This document shows, piece by piece, positions 1 through 7,507 of a DNA stretch of 64,000 nt. The notes under the pieces were generated by a model. It searched no databases and had not been told where the DNA came from. It saw nothing but the letters and a program-made list of their open reading frames with translations. The translations under genes and the position numbers were made by a program. This stretch comes from Austwickia sp. Lineage in GTDB: Bacteria > Actinomycetota > Actinomycetes > Actinomycetales > Dermatophilaceae. Positions within the stretch are counted from its first letter, which is position 1. Each line of letters opens with the position of its first letter. The stretch lies in NCBI GenBank assembly GCA_016711265.1, contig JADJTI010000006.1, forward strand, positions 496,001 to 560,000, given 5' to 3'.

Positions 1-107
1 CCGCGGCCGTTCGGCGCCGTCGACCAGCCGCCGCCCATGGCACCAGGATAACCCGGCTCCGAACAGATGTTCGATCCGTCGTTGGGGTCGGGGTCGGGGT
101 GCGAGGC

Positions 108-446
108 TCACAGGTCGTCGACGGTCAGCACCGGGTAGACGTGGTAGGCGGGTTCTTCGTAGGGATGGGCGGCCAGCATGGCCAGGACCGCCGCTTTGGC
201 CAACCGGCGTTCGCAGATCGCCTCCAGCCGTTCTTCGGCCACCGTCTCCGCCCGCCCGGGCGCTCCGATGAACGGGTTCGCTGTCGCGTCCGGTTCAAAG
301 CGGCCCTGGCCGGGAGCGCTGAAACTGCAGGCCCGATAGGCGCCGATCCGGCCAGCGCCCGCCTCGGCGAGGGCGGTGCGCACCCGAGCGCCGACCGCCG
401 GATCGTCGGAGGGAACGAAGACCACGATGACCACGAGTTCGCTCAT
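108..446 (-). CDS. YqfO/NIF3-like PII-fold protein
   Basis: A 112-residue protein resembling the PII/CutA-like inner domain of NIF3/YqfO proteins. The characteristic C-terminal signature HPYEEPAYHVYP lies at residues 94-105, and the N-terminus begins with a beta-strand MSELVVIVVFVP, as in this fold. In this family the small stand-alone domains are usually annotated as hypothetical or divalent-ion-tolerance-like; the biochemical role is not known. I chose the ATG at 446, which gives the usual family N-terminus, over an ATG 57 bases upstream that would add a low-complexity Met/Val stretch. The divergent thioesterase gene starts only 43 bases away, so the two share a very short promoter region. 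Family assignment is fairly sure, function is not. Confidence 0.75.
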   Translation of the reverse strand: MSELVVIVVFVPSDDPAVGARVRTALAEAGAGRIGAYRACSFSAPGQGRFEPDATANPFIGAPGRAETVAEERLEAICERRLAKAAVLAMLAAHPYEEPAYHVYPVLTVDDL

Positions 447-489
447 GCCGACCATCCTGCCGACCACCATGCCGACCCACATCGAGGCC

Positions 490-1437
490 ATGATGGTCGG
501 CATGGATCTGCGGGAGTTGGATGGTGACCACGGGGACGCCTCGGGTCGACTGAGCGTGCCCGCGGTGCTGGCACTGGAGCGCGTGGCGGAACTGAGTCAG
601 CCGCCGTACCTGACGGTCTTCTCGGGCCCCGTCACTCGCAACACGGGGTCCCGGGTCTTCGGTGGTCAGGTGCTGGGCCAGGTGGTGGCCGCGGCCGCCC
701 GAACCCTCCCGCCGGGATATCCCGTGCACCATGCCAGCGGCCAGTTCGTCCGGCCGGCCGACGGCACGGCGCCGCTCCGGTTTCACGTGAAACACGAGCG
801 TGATGGTCGGGTGTTCGCCCTTCGTACTGTCGAAGCGATACAACATGATCGCCTGGTGTTCACCGGTCTGGTCTCCGGTCACGTGCCCGGGCGGGGCGTC
901 GAGCACCAGATCCCCCGGCTGGTCGGTCCGGGACCGGAGGACTCTCCGGGCGGCGATGCCTGGTACGCCGACTGGCCGACGTACGTGCGTTATCTGCGCA
1001 AACTCGAGGACGAACTCGGCGTAGAACTGCGCTTTCCCACGGCCCCCGTGCACGTCGCGGCACTGCGCGGCGAGGCCACGCAACCGCAACAGTCGGTGTG
1101 GGTCCGGTGTCGTGATGCGTTGGCCGATCTTCCGGAAGGGTCGGCGGATCACGTGGCCCACGCAGCGGCCCTGGCGTACCTGTCGGATCTGCTGCTCCTG
1201 GGCGCGGCGCTCGGCCCGCATCGCCGAACCATGTTCGATCAGGATGTCCAGGTGGCGACCATCAACCACGCGATCTGGCTGCATGCTCCGACGGCGCGTG
1301 CCGATGAGTGGCTGCGCGTCGAGCAGTGGGCCCCCTGGAGCGGGAACGGGATGGCCATGTGTCGCAGCGAGCTTTTCGCCCTGGACGGTCGCCTGATCGC
1401 CTCGGTCTCCCAGGAGAGCTTGATCTGGATCGTCTGA
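490..1437 (+). CDS. TesB-like acyl-CoA thioesterase, divergent active site
   Basis: A double-hotdog acyl-CoA thioesterase of the TesB (thioesterase II) type, about 315 residues, expected to hydrolyse acyl-CoA to free acid and CoA in the cytoplasm. The first hotdog carries TRNTGSRVFGGQVLGQ, the second carries VATINHAIWLHAP, and the protein ends with the usual DGRLIASVSQESL. In the E. coli enzyme the catalytic Asp sits in TIDHSMWFH; here that position is Asn, while the terminal Gln of the triad is kept. The start is uncertain between ATG 490 and ATG 502; both lie in a Met-rich stretch. A parS-like sequence is embedded in the coding sequence at 779-794. A terminator-like hairpin follows 26 bases after the stop. 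Confidence 0.85.
   Translation: MMVGMDLRELDGDHGDASGRLSVPAVLALERVAELSQPPYLTVFSGPVTRNTGSRVFGGQVLGQVVAAAARTLPPGYPVHHASGQFVRPADGTAPLRFHVKHERDGRVFALRTVEAIQHDRLVFTGLVSGHVPGRGVEHQIPRLVGPGPEDSPGGDAWYADWPTYVRYLRKLEDELGVELRFPTAPVHVAALRGEATQPQQSVWVRCRDALADLPEGSADHVAHAAALAYLSDLLLLGAALGPHRRTMFDQDVQVATINHAIWLHAPTARADEWLRVEQWAPWSGNGMAMCRSELFALDGRLIASVSQESLIWIV
779..794. promoter_or_regulatory. parS (ParB-binding) site inside a CDS
   Basis: The sequence GGTTTCACGTGAAACA matches the bacterial parS consensus TGTTTCACGTGAAACA at 15 of 16 positions, with the 14-base palindromic core GTTTCACGTGAAAC perfect. It encodes Arg-Phe-His-Val-Lys-His within the thioesterase. In Actinobacteria parS sites nucleate ParB for chromosome segregation and cluster near oriC. 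I saw no second copy in the window. Confidence 0.85.
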
Positions 1438-1463
1438 GCCCGGCGCCTTCGAGGGTCGCCCAC

Positions 1464-1507
1464 CGTTGGGGGATCGGCCTCGCGAAACCGAAGCGAATCC
1501 CCCAACG
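1464..1507. repeat. palindromic repeat family, copy A (terminator-like hairpin)
   Basis: Arms CGTTGGGGGAT (1464-1474) and ATCCCCCAACG (1497-1507) are perfectly complementary; the interior has diverged from the other three copies. It lies 26 bases after the thioesterase stop. Related copies are at 41075-41130, 41853-41900 and 53928-53979. There is no T-run after the stem. Confidence 0.8.
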
Positions 1508-1576
1508 ATTCCCGTCGAGGTCCGCTGCGTCGGAACGTGAAGGCCAGGAGGGCCTGCGATGCCGCGGACCCACGGG

Positions 1577-1582
1577 TAGCGT
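1577..1582 (+). promoter_or_regulatory. -10 element, leaderless promoter of the PaaI-like thioesterase
   Basis: TAGCGT ends six bases before the ATG at 1589, placing the expected transcription start on the start codon. Confidence 0.6.
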
Positions 1583-1588
1583 TGGCCC

Positions 1589-2065
1589 ATGCCGACCGGT
1601 GACGCGTTCCAGGACCACTACCCCAGCGAGCTCAGCCACTGCTACGGCTGCGGCGCGGCCAACGAGCTGGGTCACCGCATCAAGAGCCGCTGGGACGGTG
1701 ATGAGACGGTCGCTTACTACGACCCCCGGCCCGAGCACACCGCCATTCCCGGCTTCGTGTACGGCGGCCTGCTCGCCTCGCTGATCGACTGCCACGGCAC
1801 CGGGTCCGCGGCCGCGGCGGCGTACCGGGAGGCCGGCCGCGAGCTGGGCAGCGAGCCCCCCTTCCGGTATGTGACGGGGAGCCTGCACGTCGACTACCTG
1901 AAGCCGACCCCGATGGGGGTAACCCTGGAGATTCGGGGCCGGATCGCCGAGGTCAAGGGGCGCAAGGTGGTCATCGAGGAGTCGGTGTACGCCGACGGGG
2001 TCGAGGTCGCCACGGGGCGCGTGGTCGCCGTACAGATGCCGGACAGCATGGTCCCGGCCGGCTGA
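1589..2065 (+). CDS. PaaI family hotdog thioesterase
   Basis: A 158-residue single-hotdog thioesterase. The N-terminal Cys pair in SHCYGCGAANELG and the central helix motif GFVYGGLLASLIDCHG, with its conserved Asp, are typical of PaaI-family acyl-CoA thioesterases, which are cytoplasmic tetramers that hydrolyse small acyl or aryl-acyl-CoA esters. The substrate cannot be read from the sequence. The start at 1589 is supported by a TANNNT hexamer six bases upstream and by the lack of a Shine-Dalgarno, so the mRNA is probably leaderless. It is one of four hotdog-type enzymes in this window (others at 490, 12239 and 53390). Downstream, the unit GAGCCGGCT recurs around 2062-2083 without coding. Confidence 0.85.
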   Translation: MPTGDAFQDHYPSELSHCYGCGAANELGHRIKSRWDGDETVAYYDPRPEHTAIPGFVYGGLLASLIDCHGTGSAAAAAYREAGRELGSEPPFRYVTGSLHVDYLKPTPMGVTLEIRGRIAEVKGRKVVIEESVYADGVEVATGRVVAVQMPDSMVPAG

Positions 2066-2160
2066 GCCGGCTGAGCCGGCGGGCACCGCGGCACCCCGGC
2101 CGCCATCCGGCTCCGCCTGCTGGGCACGAGCACCCATCGCTGACGGGCCGCCTGGACGCG

Positions 2161-2796
2161 TCAGTCGCGGACCGCCGCCACGTACCGCAGGCGACCCCAG
2201 TACTCCCCGGCACGTTCCAGGCGGAAACCGGCGCCCACCACCAGGTTACGCAGCTCGTCCTCGGTCAGCGCTGCGCGGAAGCACGGTACGACGGCGCCCG
2301 CGGCGGCGTTGGCCAGCCCGTGGTCGAGGCGCTTGAGGTCGGCGATGAATAACCGTCCTCCCGGTCGCAGCACCCGGCGTGCCTCGATCAGCGCGGCGTG
2401 CCGCTCGGCGGGTTCGATGTGGTGGATCAGCAGCGAGGAGATCAGCAGGTCGGCCTCACCATCGGCCACCGGCAGGTGCAGCGCCGATCCCACCTCGAAG
2501 CGGCAGCCCGGGACCGCGCGGTCCCGGGCCACGTCGACGGCCGCCTCGGAGGGCTCCACCCCGACCACCAGGCCGGTGGGTCCCACCGTCTGCGCGAGCA
2601 GCCGCGCCAACTCGCCGGTGCCGCTGCCCACATCGACCGCGGTTTCCCCGGCGCGTGTCCCGGCCAGCGCCACCAGCCCGGCGTACGCCTCGGTTCGCCG
2701 GCCGAGGAACATCGCCTGAATCGCCACGTCCACGATCCAGGCGCTGCTCGCCAGCCGCGGAAGTTGCGGGCGGGGGAGGTAGTTCAGCGGATTCAT
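2161..2796 (-). CDS. class I SAM-dependent methyltransferase
   Basis: A 211-residue Rossmann-fold methyltransferase of the UbiE/Methyltransf_11 type. Motif I, AVDVGSGTG, is at residues 53-61. The acidic strand-2 end follows (VVGVEPS), then the post-motif region LISSLLIHHIEP and RVLRPGGRLFIADL. The N-terminal helix-rich segment resembles methyltransferases that act on small lipophilic molecules, but the substrate is unknown. Its ATG overlaps the TGA of the preceding gene (ATGA at 2793-2796), so it is translationally coupled to that small unknown gene and lies about 500 bases downstream of the glycerophosphodiesterase on the same strand. Confidence 0.85.
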   Translation of the reverse strand: MNPLNYLPRPQLPRLASSAWIVDVAIQAMFLGRRTEAYAGLVALAGTRAGETAVDVGSGTGELARLLAQTVGPTGLVVGVEPSEAAVDVARDRAVPGCRFEVGSALHLPVADGEADLLISSLLIHHIEPAERHAALIEARRVLRPGGRLFIADLKRLDHGLANAAAGAVVPCFRAALTEDELRNLVVGAGFRLERAGEYWGRLRYVAAVRD

Positions 2797-3248
2797 CGGC
2801 TGAGCCTGCGTAGCGCCGGGCCGGCAGCCGGGTCGTCGGCGGGAGCATCGTCGATCACGCGCCAGCCGGAGCGTTCGAGGGCGGCCAGCTCGGGCAGGCC
2901 GGGGACCACGCGCAGCGTCCGGTACGGCGGGTGGGCGCCCACCCGCCGTACCGCATGGACCAACGTGGCATGCAGGTCGGCTTCCCCGAAGTCCGCTGCG
3001 GGGAGGGTCACCAGCCGTTGAATCTGCAGGTCACCGCCCCGAAGGACCGCCGTCGCGTAACCGCACAGCGTCCCCTGGCGCGCCACGGTGACCAGGGTGA
3101 AGGTGGGTTCCTGCAGGGCCGAACTGACCCAGCCAAGGTCGGAGGACACCCCGGCCGCATGCTCCAGGACCCGCAGGGGGTCGACCAACTCCTGCACACC
3201 CAGCCCGTCGTAGTGGGCGATGCGGACGGGCAGGCGGGCTGAGGGCAC
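2793..3248 (-). CDS. hypothetical protein, weakly GNAT-like
   Basis: A 151-residue protein I do not recognise with confidence. A central hydrophobic-strand region (FTLVTVARQGTLCGYATAVLRGGDLQIQRLVTLP) and a C-terminal helix followed by LAALERSGWRVID recall the end of GNAT acetyltransferases, but no clear acetyl-CoA loop is visible. The GTG at 3248 is chosen because TACCGT ends six bases upstream (leaderless signature) and an upstream ATG would run into the stop of the glycerophosphodiesterase gene. It is coupled to the downstream methyltransferase by a 4-base overlap, so the two products probably function together. Confidence 0.6.
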   Translation of the reverse strand: MPSARLPVRIAHYDGLGVQELVDPLRVLEHAAGVSSDLGWVSSALQEPTFTLVTVARQGTLCGYATAVLRGGDLQIQRLVTLPAADFGEADLHATLVHAVRRVGAHPPYRTLRVVPGLPELAALERSGWRVIDDAPADDPAAGPALRRLSR

Positions 3249-3254
3249 CTGACC

Positions 3255-3260
3255 ACGGTA
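3255..3260 (-). promoter_or_regulatory. -10 element, leaderless promoter of the gene at 2793-3248
   Basis: On the minus strand TACCGT ends six bases before the GTG at 3248; this is the main argument for that start. Confidence 0.55.
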
Positions 3261-3301
3261 ACCGACGCCAACGCGACGCCAACCCGACGCCAACCCGATG
3301 A

Positions 3302-4099
3302 CTAGCTGGACGGCGTACCGCAGCGCTCGGTCCACAGCCCCCGTTCGCGCAGTACGTCGCGCAGGAGGTCAGGTCGGTCGGTCACGATGCCGTCGACGCC
3401 ACGATCCAGCAGATGTCGCATCTGATCGGGGTCGTCGATCGTCCACACGTGGACCTGCTTGCCCAGCGCGTGAGCCCGGCGCAGGAAGCCGTCCGTGACC
3501 ACGGTGAGCCGTCGCGCTCCCGTGCCGACCGTCCACGGCACCTGGTAGGCGACCGCGGGCGTGTGCACCACCCGGCACGCCCAGGTCGGCAGAAACCGCA
3601 GCGCGATCACCCCGAGCCGACCCGATGAGGTGGCCACCCGCCCGCGCGCCAGTCGGCGGAACCGCCACAACCGACGGTTCGAGAACGAGCCGACGCAGAC
3701 CCGGTCGTGGACCCCTGTTGTGTCAATAAGGCGCCACAGCAGGGTGGTGGCCGAGGGGGCCTTGATGTCGATGTTGAACCGCGCGTCGGGAAAGGCCTCG
3801 AACAGCTCGCCCATCGTCGGGATCGCCTCGCCGCCACCCACCCGGGCGGTCTTCACCTGGGCCAGGGTCAGGTCGGCGATGGCTCCGCGGGTGTCGGTGA
3901 CGCGGTCGAGGCGTTCATCGTGAAAGGCGACCAGATGACCGTCGGCGGTGGCGTGGACATCGGTTTCCAGATAGCGGTATCCGAGCGAGACCGCCCGCCC
4001 GAACGCGGCCAGCGTGTTCTCCAGCCCGAGATTGTCCGAGAGTCCGGAGCCGCCGCGGTGGGCCAAGGCCAGGGGCGGTTCACCCAGGTAAGGGGCCAT
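3302..4099 (-). CDS. glycerophosphodiester phosphodiesterase
   Basis: A 265-residue GDPD-family TIM-barrel enzyme that hydrolyses glycerophosphodiesters to glycerol-3-phosphate and an alcohol. Family residues are visible: His-Arg in LAHRGGSG (residues 11-18), Glu27 of ENT, Glu45 and Asp47 in YLETDVHATADG, and His60-Asp61 in AFHDERL. The C-terminal VHVWTIDDPDQM and GVDGIVTDRPD strands complete the barrel. No signal peptide is present, so it is probably cytoplasmic. Start ATG 4099 is preceded by TATGCT at six bases, indicating a leaderless mRNA. The two small genes downstream on the same strand may be co-transcribed. Confidence 0.93.
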   Translation of the reverse strand: MAPYLGEPPLALAHRGGSGLSDNLGLENTLAAFGRAVSLGYRYLETDVHATADGHLVAFHDERLDRVTDTRGAIADLTLAQVKTARVGGGEAIPTMGELFEAFPDARFNIDIKAPSATTLLWRLIDTTGVHDRVCVGSFSNRRLWRFRRLARGRVATSSGRLGVIALRFLPTWACRVVHTPAVAYQVPWTVGTGARRLTVVTDGFLRRAHALGKQVHVWTIDDPDQMRHLLDRGVDGIVTDRPDLLRDVLRERGLWTERCGTPSS

Positions 4100-4105
4100 A
4101 CGGCC

Positions 4106-4111
4106 AGCATA
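4106..4111 (-). promoter_or_regulatory. -10 element, leaderless promoter of the GDPD gene
   Basis: TATGCT on the minus strand, six bases before ATG 4099. Confidence 0.6.
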
Positions 4112-4130
4112 GGCAGCCGCTCGTACCGCT

Positions 4131-4161
4131 GCCCCACGTCCGGAGGGATGGGACGTGGGGC
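4131..4161 (-). terminator. hairpin, terminator of the F420 oxidoreductase remnant
   Basis: GCCCCACGTCC (4131-4141) pairs perfectly with GGACGTGGGGC (4151-4161) around a 9-base loop. On the minus strand it lies 89 bases after the stop at 4250, where a terminator would be expected, and ahead of the next minus-strand promoter. Confidence 0.6.
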
Positions 4162-4249
4162 AGGGACGTCGGCACGAGAGTCCGGCGTGGGACTCATGCT
4201 AGGGGCGGGTACGCCGAGGCGTCCCCGAAGTCGCCGACGTGTCGTGCAG

Positions 4250-4426
4250 TCACTCGGCTTGGCGCTGAGCGTTCACCGCATCGCGCCACTGGAGCCAGGG
4301 GCGCACGTCGGAGAAGTCGTACGCCGGCCCGTTCACTCCGATGGTGAACAGGGTGGCGCCGAGCGCCAGGAGCGGGGCACCCTCGTCTTCAGGCGAGCGG
4401 GGTCGCCGGCCCTCGCCCCAGGGGGG
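4250..4426 (-). pseudogene. 3' fragment of LLM-class F420-dependent oxidoreductase, cut by G/C tract
   Basis: The last roughly 45 codons before the TGA at 4250 read as normal protein, including LLALGATLFTIGV and GPAYDFSDVRPWLQWRD. This resembles the C-terminus of luciferase-like monooxygenase family, F420-dependent oxidoreductases (GATHFTxGVxGPDYDL-type endings in relatives, from memory). Further upstream the frame enters a 500-base tract of G and C runs that codes only for Pro, Ala, Gly and Arg and is not credible protein. The family is normally about 280-300 residues, so the gene probably extended through the region now occupied by the tract. I read this as a real gene whose 5' two-thirds is lost in the assembly rather than a natural pseudogene; family assignment from so short a tail is moderate. 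Confidence 0.5.
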
Positions 4427-4920
4427 GGCCGGCGGGGGCCGGGGGGGGCGGGGGGGGGCGGGGGGCGGCGGGGGGGCGGGCGGGCGGCGGGGGGGGGGGG
4501 GCGGGTAGGCGGGCAGGGGCGTCCGGGGGGGGGGGGGCGCGGGGGGGCCGGCCCCGGGGGGGGCCGGCGCGGGGGCCGGGGGGGCGCGGCGCCCGGGGGG
4601 GCCGCGCGCGCCCGCGCGGGCCGGGCCGGGGGGGGGGGCGCGCGCCGCCGCCGGGGGGGGGGGGGGGGGGGGCCGCCGCCCGCCGCCCGGGGGGGGGGGG
4701 GCCGGGGGCGGGGCCCCCGGGGGGCGGGCCCGCCGGCCGGCCGGGGGGGCCCGCGCCCGCGCCGCCCGGGGGGGCCCCGCGCCGGCGGCCCGGGGGGGGG
4801 GGGGGGGCGGGGGGGGCGGCGGCGGCCCCGGCGCCGGGCCGGGCGGCGGGGGGGGGGGGGGCGGGGGGGGCGGGGGGGGGGGGGGGGGGGGGCGGTGCGG
4901 GGGGAGGCGGGCCGGCGCCG
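4421..4920. other. 500-base G/C-only low-complexity tract, probable assembly artefact
   Basis: Almost every base is G or C, with many uninterrupted G runs (longest about 20) on the plus strand and only a handful of A or T. Flanking sequence on both sides is ordinary. It truncates an otherwise normal gene. Runs of G are what two-colour sequencing chemistry writes when signal is lost, so miscalled reads spanning an assembly gap are the simplest explanation. A genuine G-quadruplex-rich region is the alternative. Confidence 0.75.
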
Positions 4921-4979
4921 ACGCACCCACGCTACCAATCCCTCGCGAGGAGGCCTGGTGGGACCGATCCCCCACCCCG

Positions 4980-4985
4980 TAGTAT
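4980..4985 (+). promoter_or_regulatory. -10 element, leaderless promoter of methyltransferase
   Basis: TAGTAT ends six bases before ATG 4992, in a locally AT-rich stretch just outside the G/C tract. Confidence 0.6.
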
Positions 4986-4991
4986 CGAATT

Positions 4992-5831
4992 ATGAGCAAG
5001 CCGTCTCATCATACAGACAACAATGTGTCGTCTGGGCAGTACACGCATGGTCATCACCCCAGCGTGGTGTCGATGCATCAACGCCGGACCGCGCAGGACA
5101 GCGCCGCCTTCCTGCTCGCTCACCTGCGACCGGGGCAGGCGCTGCTGGACCTCGGGTGCGGACCCGGCTCGATCACCCTCGATCTGGCCGCCCGGGTCGC
5201 CCCGGGCCCGGTCCTCGGCGTGGACGCGTCCGCCACGGTCATCGAGACCGCCCGGGCGGCGGCCGCCGAGCGCGCCGACTGCACGACCCGCTTCGCGGTC
5301 GGCGACCTGTACGCGCTCGACCTGCCCGACGATTCCTTCGACATCGTGTTCGCCCACCAGGTGCTCCAACACCTCACCGACCCCGTGGCAGCGCTGCGCG
5401 AGATGGCCCGGGTGATCCGTCCCGGCGGCCTGATCGCCGTTCGGGACGCCGACTTCGCCACCTTCTCCTGGTACCCGGCACACGACGGCCTCACCCGGTG
5501 GCTCGCCCTCTACCGGGAGGTCTGCCACGCCAACGGCGCGCAGCCGGACGCGGGTCGTCGGCTCCCCGCCTGGGCGCGCGCTGCCGGGTTGACCGACGTC
5601 CAGGTAAGCACGTCGACCTGGTCCTACCACGACCCCAGCGAGCGAACCGCGTGGGCACACGGCTGGGCCCACCGGGTCACCGAGTCCGCGCTCGGTGATC
5701 GGGCGCGCGAGCTTGACCTGGCCGACTCCGATGAGCTGGCCGCCATCGCCGACGCCTGGCACGACTGGGCCCGCGAACCCGACGGATGGTTCGCCATGAT
5801 CCACGGGGAGCTGATCGCCCGGATCGGGTGA
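4992..5831 (+). CDS. class I SAM-dependent methyltransferase
   Basis: A 279-residue methyltransferase. Motif I LLDLGCGPGSITLDL is at about residues 50-64, followed by VLGVDAS, then DIVFAHQVLQHLTDPVAALREMARVIRPGGLIAVRDAD, the usual Methyltransf_11/UbiE layout. A C-terminal roughly 120-residue extension rich in Trp and Asp probably forms the substrate cap; similar proteins are annotated only as methyltransferase-domain proteins. The first 25 residues are His- and Ser-rich and unusual for this genome in codon use (AT-richer codons such as CAT and AAT). The start is supported by TAGTAT six bases upstream. The following ligase gene begins 48 bases after the stop and may be co-transcribed. Confidence 0.88.
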   Translation: MSKPSHHTDNNVSSGQYTHGHHPSVVSMHQRRTAQDSAAFLLAHLRPGQALLDLGCGPGSITLDLAARVAPGPVLGVDASATVIETARAAAAERADCTTRFAVGDLYALDLPDDSFDIVFAHQVLQHLTDPVAALREMARVIRPGGLIAVRDADFATFSWYPAHDGLTRWLALYREVCHANGAQPDAGRRLPAWARAAGLTDVQVSTSTWSYHDPSERTAWAHGWAHRVTESALGDRARELDLADSDELAAIADAWHDWAREPDGWFAMIHGELIARIG

Positions 5832-5879
5832 GGCCCGGCAGCCAACCCGGCATCACCGGCTCACACCCGCCATGATGAC

Positions 5880-7499
5880 GTGGTGAGCGCACCACCCAGC
5901 CCCCCGGCGTACGGCTTCAGCGGCCCACCCCCGCCGCCCCGGTTCAACATGGCGCGCTACTGCATCGGGGAGGCCGCCCGGACCCGCCCTGACCACGTGG
6001 CGCTGATCGTGGTCCATGACGCGGATGCGCCCGCGGCGTCGGCCGAACGCTGGACGTACGCCGAGCTGGACGATGCGGTCCGCGCGGTCGCGGCCGGCCT
6101 GCTGGCGGACGGCGTGGCTCCCGGCGATCGGGTGCTGCTGCGGATGGGCAACACCAGCGACTACGCGCTGCTCTTCTTCGGCGCCCTGACAGCTGGGATC
6201 GTGCCGCTGCCCAGCTCGGCGATGTTGACCGCGGGCGAGGCGTCCTTCCTGCTCACCGACTCGGCGGCGGGAACGATCGCCGTCGCCGATGGCCTCGTCG
6301 TGGAGCTGCCCCCCGCCGCACCACCACGGCTCGTCGAGCCCGAGGACCTGATGCGGTGGCGCGCGAGCCCACAGCGCGTCGAGTACGCCGACACCGCAGC
6401 CGACGACCCGGCCTTCCTGGTCTACACCTCGGGAACCACCGGCTCACCCAAGGGCGTGTTGCACGCCCACCGCAGTGCCTGGGGACGCCGGCCGATGTAC
6501 CACGGCTGGTACGGCCTGCGCGCCGACGACGTCATGCTGCACGCCGGCGCGTTCAACTGGACCTACACCCTGGGCGTCGGCCTGACCGACCCCTGGGCCA
6601 ACGGCGCGACCGCGCTGATCTACAACGGCCCCAAGGACCCCGGCGTGTGGCCCCGGCTCATCGAGGCCCACCGCGCGACGCTGTTCGCCGCGGTCCCGGG
6701 GGTGTTCCGCCAGCTCCTGCACGACGGCGCCTGGCGAGCCCACAACCTGTCGTCACTGCGGCACGCGCTGACGGCGGGGGAGGCGTTGCGACCGGCGCTG
6801 CGGGAGGAATGGCTGGCCGCCACCGGCACGCAGTTGTACGAAGCGCTCGGCATGAGCGAGTGCTCGACGTACATCTCCTGCTCGCCGACGATCCCGGTCC
6901 GGCCCGGCAGCCCCGGCCGGCCGCAGCCGGGTCGCTGTGTGCAGATCATCCCGGCCGAACCGGAGGACGGCGACGATCCGCTGCCCCCGGGGGAGGTCGG
7001 GCTGCTGGCGGTGCACCGCAGCGACCCGGGCCTGATGCTCGGGTACTGGAACCGGCCGCAGGAGGAGCAGGAGGTCTACCGAGGCGAGTGGTTTGTGGGG
7101 GGTGACCTAGCCGAGTTCGACGACGACGGGTACGTGATCTACCACGGCCGCAACGACGACGTGATGAACCCGATGGGCTATCGGGTCTCCCCGATGGAAG
7201 TGGAGGCCGTTCTCGCCGCGCACCCCGACGTCGCCGAGGTCGCGGTCACCGAACTCGTGGTGAAGGAGGGAGTCGCGGTGGTGGCGGCGTTCGTGGTCCC
7301 CGCCGTCGGCGCCGGGCGGGACCCGCAGGCCCTGATGGCGTACGCCGCGCAGCACCTCGCGCGGTACAAGTGCCCCCGCGAGGTCCGCTACCTGGCCGGT
7401 TTGCCGCGAACCCCCAACGGCAAGGTGCTGCGCCGGGCGCTGCCCGCCCAGCCTGTCGACCAAGGCCTCGATCGGCCCGGCGGTCCACCCGCCACCTGA
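5880..7499 (+). CDS. AMP-forming acyl-CoA synthetase, benzoate-CoA ligase-like
   Basis: A 539-residue ANL-superfamily enzyme that activates a carboxylic acid as acyl-adenylate and transfers it to CoA. Visible motifs are the P-loop VYTSGTTGSPKGVLHAHRS at about residues 183-201, YEALGMSE around 320, YRGEWFVGGDLAEFDDDGYVIYHGRNDD around 400-425, and the C-terminal catalytic Lys in PNGKVLRR near 514-521. The overall layout, with a short linker region and ARYKCPREV, resembles the benzoate-CoA ligase and 2-aminobenzoate/short-chain acyl ligases, but the acid substrate cannot be deduced. The start is a GTG at 5880; no ATG lies nearby in frame. The neighbour downstream is antisense. Confidence 0.85.
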   Translation: MVSAPPSPPAYGFSGPPPPPRFNMARYCIGEAARTRPDHVALIVVHDADAPAASAERWTYAELDDAVRAVAAGLLADGVAPGDRVLLRMGNTSDYALLFFGALTAGIVPLPSSAMLTAGEASFLLTDSAAGTIAVADGLVVELPPAAPPRLVEPEDLMRWRASPQRVEYADTAADDPAFLVYTSGTTGSPKGVLHAHRSAWGRRPMYHGWYGLRADDVMLHAGAFNWTYTLGVGLTDPWANGATALIYNGPKDPGVWPRLIEAHRATLFAAVPGVFRQLLHDGAWRAHNLSSLRHALTAGEALRPALREEWLAATGTQLYEALGMSECSTYISCSPTIPVRPGSPGRPQPGRCVQIIPAEPEDGDDPLPPGEVGLLAVHRSDPGLMLGYWNRPQEEQEVYRGEWFVGGDLAEFDDDGYVIYHGRNDDVMNPMGYRVSPMEVEAVLAAHPDVAEVAVTELVVKEGVAVVAAFVVPAVGAGRDPQALMAYAAQHLARYKCPREVRYLAGLPRTPNGKVLRRALPAQPVDQGLDRPGGPPAT

Positions 7500-7507
7500 A
7501 CCGCGGC

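Noticed and set aside
4250..4999. Proline-rich protein encoded by the G/C tract
   Set aside because: Long frames exist on both strands simply because the tract has no A/T to form stops; the translation is Pro, Gly, Ala and Arg runs with no structure.
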